From contig JAHJOS010000533.1 of the NCBI GenBank assembly GCA_018820005.1, positions 1-5,066 of the forward strand: a stretch of DNA of 5,066 nucleotides, written 5' to 3'. The notes below the pieces were generated by a model that was not told the origin of the DNA, did not search any database, and saw only the letters and a program-made list of their open reading frames with translations. A program made the translations under genes and the position numbers. Source of the stretch: Alphaproteobacteria bacterium. Lineage in GTDB: Bacteria; Pseudomonadota; Alphaproteobacteria; Rhizobiales; Devosiaceae. Shown one piece after another: positions 1-4,583 of the stretch; the stretch's first letter is position 1, and each line of letters starts with the position of its first letter.

Positions 1-330
1 CTCGGCTTTGCCCACGCCATGCAGCCGCAGCGAATAGGTGAGGTTTTCCTCGACCGTCATATGCGGATAGAGCGCATAGCTCTGGAACACCATGGCCACG
101 TCGCGCTTGCGCGGCGGCACGCCGTTCATGGTCTGCCCGGCAATCTTGAGCGTGCCCGAGGTGATGGTCTCGAGCCCGGCGATGGACCGCAGCAGCGTGG
201 ACTTGCCACAGCCCGACGGCCCCACCAGCGCCACGAAGCTTCCCTTCTCGATGCTCAGGCTTACGTCCTTGAGGGCGTGAAAGGCACCATAGTGCTTGTC
301 GATATTGCTCAGTTCGATCTGGGCACTCAT
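1..330 (-). CDS. Sugar ABC transporter ATP-binding protein, MalK/UgpC type (N-terminal part, cut by window edge)
   Basis: This is the cytoplasmic ATPase that powers sugar import through the two permeases encoded just upstream. Only the first 110 residues are visible; a full MalK/UgpC protein is usually about 330-370 residues, so the signature motif, Walker B and the C-terminal regulatory domain lie outside the window. Seen directly: it begins MSAQIELSNIDKYYGAFHAL, has an intact Walker A GPSGCGKST at residues 37-45 (K43 and S44 contact the nucleotide phosphates in this family) and a Q-loop MVFQSYALYPHM with Q83. The LYPHMTV sequence after the Q-loop is typical of the MalK/UgpC/MsmX group. The ATG overlaps the stop of the preceding permease gene by 4 nt (ATGA), and a GGGAG ribosome binding site lies 7 nt upstream. 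Family is secure; the sugar carried cannot be read from this subunit. Confidence 0.95.
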   Translation of the reverse strand, partial: MSAQIELSNIDKHYGAFHALKDVSLSIEKGSFVALVGPSGCGKSTLLRSIAGLETITSGTLKIAGQTMNGVPPRKRDVAMVFQSYALYPHMTVEENLTYSLRLHGVGKAE

Positions 331-1154
331 TTGAGGGCTCCCGAAGTAAGGCCGGAGACGATACGGCGCTGCAGAAGGACGAAGACAGCCAGGATCGGGG
401 TCACATAGATCGCCGAATAGGCCATGATGGAATTCCAGTCGCTCGAATTGGGCCCGAGGAAGCCGGAGAGCCCCACGCTGGCCGGCTGCATCGAGCCGTC
501 CTGAATGATCGACTTGGAGTAGATATATTCGCCGAACGAACTCATGAAGGTCAGGATCGCGCAGACGAGGATGCCGTTGCGGGCCAGCGGCAGCACGATG
601 TTGAAGAAGGCGCCGATGCGCGAGTTGCCATCCACCAGGGCCGCCTCTTCCAGCTCACGCGGCACGCTCATGAAGGTGGCCCGCACCAGCACCACAAAGA
701 ACGGCATGGCTTTGGCTGCCGCCGCCAGCACGACGGCCGTCCGCGGATAGTTGAGCAGGCCCAGCTGATTGAAGCCCACGAACAGCGGCGTGATCATCAC
801 CGACGCGGGCAGCACCTGCAGCATCAGGATCATGAACAGGCCGAAGTCGATCCAGCCGCTGCGGTAACGGGCCAGCACATAGGCGCAGCCTGTTCCCAGC
901 AGCACCGTGATGGCAGTGACGCCCGAGGCGATCAGCACCGAGTTCCACATGAACGTCTGCATGGTGCGGCGGAACCACACCGACGGATAGATGCTCAGGT
1001 CCGGGTCCACCGGCCAGAAGGTCGGCGGATTGGCGAAAATTTCCGAGCCTGATTTCAGGCTCGTCACATACATCCAGTATAGCGGGAACAGGTAGACTGC
1101 GGCCAGTGCCAGCGCGAGAGCCAGCAGCAACCATGGAACATAGGGCCGGGTCAT
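327..1154 (-). CDS. Carbohydrate ABC transporter permease, MalG type (CUT1, second membrane subunit)
   Basis: This inner-membrane subunit forms half of the sugar translocation channel. The 275-residue length is normal for MalG-type permeases. About six hydrophobic segments can be seen, near residues 8-31, 71-95, 104-127, 138-160, 193-213 and 243-263. The conserved cytoplasmic EAA loop that docks on the ATPase is intact at about 170-189 (EAALVDG, then IVLP). The N-terminal YLFPLYWMYVTSLK stretch and the SSFGEYIYSK segment near 205-214 are typical of this subunit, where the latter region is often WNEF/Y. It starts with ATG inside the stop of the upstream permease gene (ATGA overlap), with a GAGGT ribosome binding site at 1161-1165 lying inside the 3' end of that gene. 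It ends in an ATGA overlap with the ATPase gene. Translation is therefore probably coupled across all three genes. No anomaly seen. Confidence 0.96.
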   Translation of the reverse strand: MTRPYVPWLLLALALALAAVYLFPLYWMYVTSLKSGSEIFANPPTFWPVDPDLSIYPSVWFRRTMQTFMWNSVLIASGVTAITVLLGTGCAYVLARYRSGWIDFGLFMILMLQVLPASVMITPLFVGFNQLGLLNYPRTAVVLAAAAKAMPFFVVLVRATFMSVPRELEEAALVDGNSRIGAFFNIVLPLARNGILVCAILTFMSSFGEYIYSKSIIQDGSMQPASVGLSGFLGPNSSDWNSIMAYSAIYVTPILAVFVLLQRRIVSGLTSGALK

Positions 1155-2053
1155 CCGCGCACCTCATGGCGGGTCGAGCGGACATAAACGATCGACGCGA
1201 TCAATACGAGCACGAACATCATCACCGAAATGGTCGCCCCTTTGGCAAAGTCATAGAGCTTGAAGCTCATCTGCCAGGCCCAGTAGCCAGCGACGTTCGA
1301 TGTATTGGCCGGTCCGCCTTCGGTCAGCGCCGGGAACAGGTCGAACTGCTGCAGCGTGCCGATCAGGCCCAGCGACAGAACCGCGCCAATGGTCGAGCGC
1401 ATCATGGGCAGCGTAATGGTCCAGAAACGTTGGAAGGCATTTGCGCCGTCCAGTTCGGCGGCCTCGTAGAGGTCGCGCGGAATGGCAGCAAGGCCCACCG
1501 ACAGCAGCAGCATGTTGAAGGCCAGGCCAAGCCAGATATTGGCGATGATCACGGCCCAGATGGAAAAATTCGGGTCCGATTTCCAGAAGATCGGCGCCTG
1601 GATGATCCCCATGGACTTCAGTATCGTGTTGAGAACGCCGAAGTCGCCAGCCAGGATCCAGCTCCAGATCGCGCCGACCACCAGGCCCGGCATCACCCAG
1701 GACACCAGGAACAGCCCACGGATCGTCGCGGCGCCGGGGAACTTCTGTGCGAAGAACAGCGCCAGTGAAAAACCGAGCACGAATTGTCCGGCCATTGAAG
1801 CGAACACGAAGATCAGCGTGTTCTTGGTCACCAGCCAGAATTCGGGCGCGTTGACCACGGCCACATAATTTGAAAAGCCCGCCAGCGGCCGGAACAGATC
1901 ACCGAGCGTGAACATGTCCACCTGCTGAAAACTCATCAGGACGTTATAAACCAGGGGCAACCCGGCCAACGCCAGAAGAAAGACCATGGCAGCGCCAACC
2001 AGGATCAGGTCGAATCCGACGCCATCCCGCATGCTGTTGAAGATTCTGGCCAT
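1151..2053 (-). CDS. Carbohydrate ABC transporter permease, MalF type (CUT1, first membrane subunit)
   Basis: This is the partner channel subunit of the MalG-type permease. Its 300 residues match the short MalF-like proteins of CUT1 systems (about 290-310), which lack the large periplasmic loop of E. coli MalF. Hydrophobic segments lie near residues 14-38, 75-101, 112-134, 164-188, 220-236 and 272-291. The EAA loop is intact at 197-216 (EAAELDG, then ITLP). The LTEGGPANTSNV stretch at 243-254 corresponds to the LTxGGPxxxT motif commonly seen in this subunit. The ATG at 2053 is favoured over an internal ATG at residue 8, because a strong GGAGG (2059-2063) lies 5 nt upstream. It follows the binding-protein gene after a 70-bp gap with a hairpin, and its stop overlaps the next permease start by 4 nt. 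Family is secure; substrate is unknown. Confidence 0.96.
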   Translation of the reverse strand: MARIFNSMRDGVGFDLILVGAAMVFLLALAGLPLVYNVLMSFQQVDMFTLGDLFRPLAGFSNYVAVVNAPEFWLVTKNTLIFVFASMAGQFVLGFSLALFFAQKFPGAATIRGLFLVSWVMPGLVVGAIWSWILAGDFGVLNTILKSMGIIQAPIFWKSDPNFSIWAVIIANIWLGLAFNMLLLSVGLAAIPRDLYEAAELDGANAFQRFWTITLPMMRSTIGAVLSLGLIGTLQQFDLFPALTEGGPANTSNVAGYWAWQMSFKLYDFAKGATISVMMFVLVLIASIVYVRSTRHEVRG

Positions 2054-2073
2054 AGGCCCCTCCGCACATATTC

Positions 2074-2107
2074 AATAAAAGAACCGGCCAGATTGCTCCG
2101 GCCGGTC
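2074..2107 (-). terminator. Hairpin plus U-rich tract after the binding-protein gene (partial terminator or mRNA stabiliser)
   Basis: In the transcribed strand, 17 nt after the binding-protein stop, ACCGGCC (2100-2106) pairs with GGCCGGT (2083-2089) around a 10-nt loop. A flanking G-U pair (2107 with 2082) extends the stem. It is followed by the U-rich stretch TTCTTTTATTG (2082 down to 2072). This is the form of a weak intrinsic terminator. It lies between the binding-protein and permease genes, where such elements are known in sugar transporter operons to give more binding protein than permease by partial termination or by protecting the upstream mRNA 3' end. The function here is inference; the pairing is visible. 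Confidence 0.6.
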
Positions 2108-2123
2108 CAGGTCAGGGAGGACC

Positions 2124-3350
2124 TTAGCCGACGATGCCCTTGATGGTGGCCTGGGCCTGGTCAAGTGCGTCCTTGGCCGACATCTGGCCGGTCAGGGCTG
2201 CCTGCATGGCATCGTAGATTGCCTTCGAAATCTTCTGCCATTCCGGGTGCGGACCACGCGGCTGGGCATACTTGAGCTGCTCCTGGAACACCTTGAGCGC
2301 AGCGTCCTTCTTCTCGACGCCGGTGACCGGCAGTTCGATGTCGCCACGCGCCGGCAGATTGCCGAACTCGGGGAACAGGCGGTTGTCCTGGCTCACGTAG
2401 TACTCGAGCACCTTGAACGCTTCGTCAGGATGCTTGGTGGACGACATGATACCCCAGTCGAAGCCACCCAGAGCCGAGGAGCGTTCGCCGCCATCGGTGA
2501 TGGTCGGCAGCAGGGTCACGCCCCAATCGAACTTGGCATCTTCCACCATACGGTCGATTTCCCATGGGCCCGACACAGCCATGGCTGCGTTGCCGGAGTT
2601 GAAAGTGCCGGTCGAGTCCCACTGGCCAAGGGTCAGCACGTCCTTGGACGCCCAGCCATTGTCGATCATCTTCTTCCACAGGTCGAGCACTTCGGCGGCG
2701 CCGTCGGTGTTCACGTCCTTATAGCTGCCGCCCGAAGCCTGGATGACGGGCAGGAACTGGAAGGTGCCTTCTTCGCCGGCCTTGGCCGAGAAGGTAGCGC
2801 CATAGACGTTGTTGGCTGCGTCGGTCAGCTTTTCAGCGTCGGCGGCGAACTCAGCCCAGGTCTGCGGCGGTGTAGCGATACCAGCCTTGGCAAACATGTC
2901 CTTGTTGTAGAACACGCCGATGGTGTCGGTGTACTTCGGCACGCCGAACAGCTTGCCATCCCAGCTCACTGAATTGAGCGGGCCTTCGAAATACTGGGCC
3001 TTGCCGATGATGTCCGACGCCTTGACGCGGTCGGTGATATCAAGCATTGCGCCACGCGACGAGAACAGGGCGAAGTCGGGGTTGTCGAACGACACGATGT
3101 CGGGCGCATTGCCGGTAGCAAAGGCACGCAGGGTTTCGTTGACCAGATCATCGAACGGGATGGCCCGGTATTCGATCTGGATGTCCTTGTTCTGCTCGTT
3201 GAACTCCTTGGAGAAGGTGTCCGCGATGCCAGGACGGTCGATGCCGTCGATCGACCAGACCTTGACGACGGTCTGAGCCATGGCCGGCGTGGCTGCAACC
3301 AAAGCGCCAAGCGCCAGGCCAGCCAATAGACCGAGTTTGGTAAACTGCAT
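2124..3350 (-). CDS. Extracellular sugar-binding protein of the ABC transporter (SBP family 1)
   Basis: This is the periplasmic receptor that captures the sugar and delivers it to the permeases. The 408-residue protein has a textbook Sec signal peptide: K5, a hydrophobic run at about 6-20, then ATPAMA with predicted cleavage after A25, leaving QTVVKVWSIDG. Features typical of CUT1 binding proteins are NAPDIVSFDN at 81-90, LFGVPKYTDTIGVFYNKDMFAKAG at about 134-157, PPQTWAEF at 161-168, GNAAMAVSGPWEI at 253-265 and the C-terminal RGPHPEWQKI near 365-374. No lipobox cysteine is present, so it should be soluble. The reading frame is open further upstream to 3542, but the signal peptide and a strong GGGAGG site at 3356-3361 fix the ATG at 3348-3350. 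It ends with TAA. It sits 110 bp after the repressor gene and 70 bp before the permeases. The ligand is not identifiable by eye; many relatives bind di- or oligosaccharides or glycosides. Confidence 0.95.
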   Translation of the reverse strand: MQFTKLGLLAGLALGALVAATPAMAQTVVKVWSIDGIDRPGIADTFSKEFNEQNKDIQIEYRAIPFDDLVNETLRAFATGNAPDIVSFDNPDFALFSSRGAMLDITDRVKASDIIGKAQYFEGPLNSVSWDGKLFGVPKYTDTIGVFYNKDMFAKAGIATPPQTWAEFAADAEKLTDAANNVYGATFSAKAGEEGTFQFLPVIQASGGSYKDVNTDGAAEVLDLWKKMIDNGWASKDVLTLGQWDSTGTFNSGNAAMAVSGPWEIDRMVEDAKFDWGVTLLPTITDGGERSSALGGFDWGIMSSTKHPDEAFKVLEYYVSQDNRLFPEFGNLPARGDIELPVTGVEKKDAALKVFQEQLKYAQPRGPHPEWQKISKAIYDAMQAALTGQMSAKDALDQAQATIKGIVG

Positions 3351-3354
3351 TATA

Positions 3355-3361
3355 TCCTCCC
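3355..3361 (-). promoter_or_regulatory. Strong ribosome binding site that fixes the binding-protein start
   Basis: GGGAGGA in the minus strand lies 4 nt before the ATG at 3350. It is the best Shine-Dalgarno match in the window and fits high translation of a periplasmic receptor. It rules in the signal-peptide start over the upstream in-frame ATG at 3542, which would add 64 residues that overlap the repressor gene. Confidence 0.85.
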
Positions 3362-3364
3362 TTT

Positions 3365-3379
3365 GCGGCGTAACGCCGC
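3365..3379 (-). repeat. Perfect 15-bp inverted repeat just upstream of the binding-protein ribosome binding site
   Basis: The minus strand reads GCGGCGTTACGCCGC: a 6-bp G+C-only stem around TTA, or a 7-bp stem with a single central base. It ends 3 nt before the GGGAGG site. In RNA it would be a compact, stable stem at the leader's end; in DNA it is a protein-binding-type palindrome. It could protect the 5' end of processed mRNA or affect ribosome access. The pairing is visible, and the role is unknown. Confidence 0.5.
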
Positions 3380-3422
3380 GATCCAAACCGCTGGGTTTCC
3401 TCTTCCCATGCGGTCCACCAAA

Positions 3423-3454
3423 GCCATCGTGAACGCTGCAACGTTCGCGATGGC
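3423..3454 (-). terminator. Long hairpin between repressor and binding-protein genes (possible terminator/attenuator or operator)
   Basis: Starting 6 nt after the repressor stop, the transcribed strand contains GCCATCGCGAACG (3454-3442) and CGTTCACGATGGC (3435-3423). These are 13-nt arms that pair except for one C-A mismatch, around a 6-nt loop TTGCAG. It is followed by only three T residues (TTTGG), so it is a weak intrinsic terminator at best. As DNA it is a 32-bp imperfect palindrome containing AACGTT, a core shared with the operator candidate at 4527-4546. Likely uses are lowering read-through from the repressor gene, stabilising the binding-protein transcript, or a second regulator site. 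The structure is clear; the role is inferred. Confidence 0.55.
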
Positions 3455-3460
3455 GCTTGC

Positions 3461-4501
3461 TCATATCCCCAGGCGTGCCTCCCCGTTGCTGTGGCTGGCG
3501 CGCAACGCGCTGCCACAGGATTGGCGAACCAGGAGCTTGCATGGCAGCTTACGGATGCCGGCTGATACAGCCTTGCCCTCCGCCAGCTGCAAAATCAGTC
3601 GTCCGGCCTCGCGGCCCATTTCCTTGAGGTTCATGTCGACGGAGCTCAGTGGCGGCCGTGTCGCGGCAGCCACGATCTCCCAATTGTCGAACCCCACCAC
3701 GGACACATCCGTAGGCACGTCAACGCCGCGCTCGCGCAGCGCATCCACCACCCCACGGGCGATCTGGTCATTGCCGCAGAAAATGCCGTCCGGATGCGGC
3801 CCCTCTGCATCCCACAGCCGCGCGACCGCCTCATGCCCCCAGGCCTCGGACCACGGTCCGTTGAGCACCTGAGCGCCTTCGCCCACCACATCGCGATAGG
3901 CAGTCTCGCGCGCCTTTACCGAGGCAAAGCTGGCCGGCCCGGTGATATGGACCACCCGCTTGCGCCCCAGCTGCACCAGCCATTCGACCGCCTCGCGGGC
4001 GCCCTGCTCGTCGTCCGACACCAAGGTGATGGCGTCTGGCGGACCCTCGGTGAACACATAGACCACCGGAATGGCCAGGTTCGACAGGTCGACAGGCAAC
4101 CGACGGTCAATGCGCTTGCCGGCGGCAATGATGCCGTCGACCTGCTTGTCGCGCATCGCGTCGACGTGGATCTGCCCCAGCGCCGCGTCGTCCTCGATAC
4201 CGCACAGGAACACCGACACGCCCTGATCGACCAGTGCCTCGGCAACCCCCGCCATCACCGGCAGGGTGAAGCGGCCATAGGTATCATTGGTCAACAGACC
4301 AATGGTGAAGCTGCGCTGCTGCGTGAGGGCCCGCGCCATGGCATTGGGCCGGAAGCCAAGGGCCGCTGCCGTCTGCTTGACGCGGTCGCGCGTCTGCTCG
4401 GTCATGCGGCCCGTATCATTGAGCGCCTTGGACGCCGTCGCGACGCTGACTCCAGCAACGCGCGCAACGTCGTAGATCCGTATGCGCTCAGCCTTGGCCA
4501 C
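3461..4501 (-). CDS. LacI-family transcriptional repressor of the sugar transport locus
   Basis: This is a sugar-responsive DNA-binding regulator, probably controlling its own promoter and the transporter genes. With the GTG start at 4501 it is 346 residues (MAKAERIRIYDVARVAGVSV). The N-terminal helix-turn-helix spans about 8-28 (IYDVARVAGVSVATASKALN), with V20, A21 and K25 at the positions that set operator choice in LacI. The hinge helix PNAMARAL is at 52-59; its leucine normally inserts at a central CG step. The periplasmic-binding-protein-like effector domain runs from about 65 to 330, with GIFCGNDQIARG near 239-250, VSVVGFDN near 266-273 and RPPLSSVDMN near 282-291. The last 16 or so residues lie past the usual family end. 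A GTG at 4516 would add five residues, but the extra second codon AGG belongs to the GAGGT ribosome binding site of the 4501 start. The predicted transcript start near 4531 also favours 4501. The natural effector is unknown. Confidence 0.93.
   Translation of the reverse strand: MAKAERIRIYDVARVAGVSVATASKALNDTGRMTEQTRDRVKQTAAALGFRPNAMARALTQQRSFTIGLLTNDTYGRFTLPVMAGVAEALVDQGVSVFLCGIEDDAALGQIHVDAMRDKQVDGIIAAGKRIDRRLPVDLSNLAIPVVYVFTEGPPDAITLVSDDEQGAREAVEWLVQLGRKRVVHITGPASFASVKARETAYRDVVGEGAQVLNGPWSEAWGHEAVARLWDAEGPHPDGIFCGNDQIARGVVDALRERGVDVPTDVSVVGFDNWEIVAAATRPPLSSVDMNLKEMGREAGRLILQLAEGKAVSAGIRKLPCKLLVRQSCGSALRASHSNGEARLGI
3490..3517 (-). repeat. Strong hairpin within the 3' end of the repressor coding region
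   Basis: In the transcribed strand TGTGGC (3517-3512) pairs with GCCACA (3495-3490), and inside it GCGCG (3510-3506) pairs with CGCGC (3502-3498) around a TTG loop. Only a small internal loop (A opposite CA) interrupts the 11 pairs. No U-tract follows. It falls in the codons for the C-terminal tail SCGSALRASHS, beyond the conserved LacI fold, and lies 36 bp before the longer hairpin at 3423-3454. It may act as an mRNA 3'-end stabiliser, or be a chance product of G+C-rich coding sequence. Confidence 0.45.
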
Positions 4502-4509
4502 GTCGGCGT

Positions 4510-4514
4510 ACCTC
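4510..4514 (-). promoter_or_regulatory. Ribosome binding site deciding the repressor start
   Basis: GAGGT in the minus strand lies 8 nt before the GTG at 4501-4499, a good match and spacing. The competing GTG at 4516-4514 has only AAAGGG at 4524-4529, which would sit at the extreme 5' end of the predicted transcript. I therefore prefer the 4501 start, with moderate certainty. Confidence 0.6.
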
Positions 4515-4526
4515 ACTGAAAAACCC

Positions 4527-4546
4527 TTTTCTCAACGTTGATAAAA
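4527..4546 (-). promoter_or_regulatory. Probable LacI-family operator (20-bp palindrome over the promoter -10 region)
   Basis: The minus strand contains a perfect 10-bp palindrome TCAACGTTGA (4541-4532). It is flanked by one mismatched pair (4542/4531) and then four further matching pairs, TTTT on one side and AAAA on the other. Nine of ten base pairs of a 20-bp site are symmetrical and the centre is CG, as is usual for LacI-family operators. It covers the -10 element and the likely transcription start, ending 25 bp before the repressor's GTG, so binding there should block transcription. Identity of the bound protein is inference from position and symmetry. Confidence 0.75.
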
Positions 4547-4567
4547 CGGTTTCTCACCCAGCGTCAA
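4538..4567 (-). promoter_or_regulatory. Sigma70-like promoter for the repressor (and probably the transporter operon)
   Basis: In the minus strand, TTGACG (4567-4562, five of six matches to TTGACA) is followed after 18 bp by TATCAA (4543-4538, four of six to TATAAT). Transcription would start near 4531, giving a leader of about 30 nt to the GTG at 4501. The -35 lies 16 bp after the isomerase stop codon, and no terminator is visible between them, so read-through from the upstream gene is also possible. The spacer contains AAACCGTTT (4552-4544), a second short symmetric element. Promoter calls made by eye are uncertain, but its overlap with the palindrome strengthens this one. Confidence 0.6.
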
Positions 4568-4583
4568 GCGGACTCGGTTCGTA

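Noticed and set aside
655..1185. Minus-strand open frame of 176 codons overlapping the MalG-type permease in another frame.
   Set aside because: The permease frame has six membrane segments and the EAA loop, whereas this frame is an R/G/A-rich shadow.
1106..1768. Plus-strand open frame of 220 codons opposite the permease genes.
   Set aside because: It is antisense to a well-supported MalF-type permease and the permease junction; its H/R/Q-rich translation is typical of a frame shadow.
2247..2972. Plus-strand open frame of 241 codons opposite the binding-protein gene.
   Set aside because: It is a shadow of the binding-protein coding sequence, with no family resemblance and no independent start signals.
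3385..3398. Small inverted repeat AAACC-gctg-GGTTT in the gap before the binding-protein gene, considered as a second operator.
   Set aside because: The arms are only 5 bp, the spacer is asymmetric and there is no central CG; it does not match the 4527-4546 motif well enough to call.
3351..3542. In-frame upstream extension of the binding-protein gene to an ATG at 3542 (64 extra residues).
   Set aside because: The extension overlaps the repressor gene and would bury the signal peptide. It reads as low-complexity basic sequence and is not preceded by a good ribosome binding site. The ATG at 3350 has GGGAGG and a perfect Sec signal.
3794..4519. Long open frame on the plus strand (241 codons) opposite the LacI-family gene.
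   Set aside because: It is antisense to a clear LacI-family gene, its translation has no recognisable fold and is rich in H/R/G, and it is explained by the G+C-rich third positions of the real gene.
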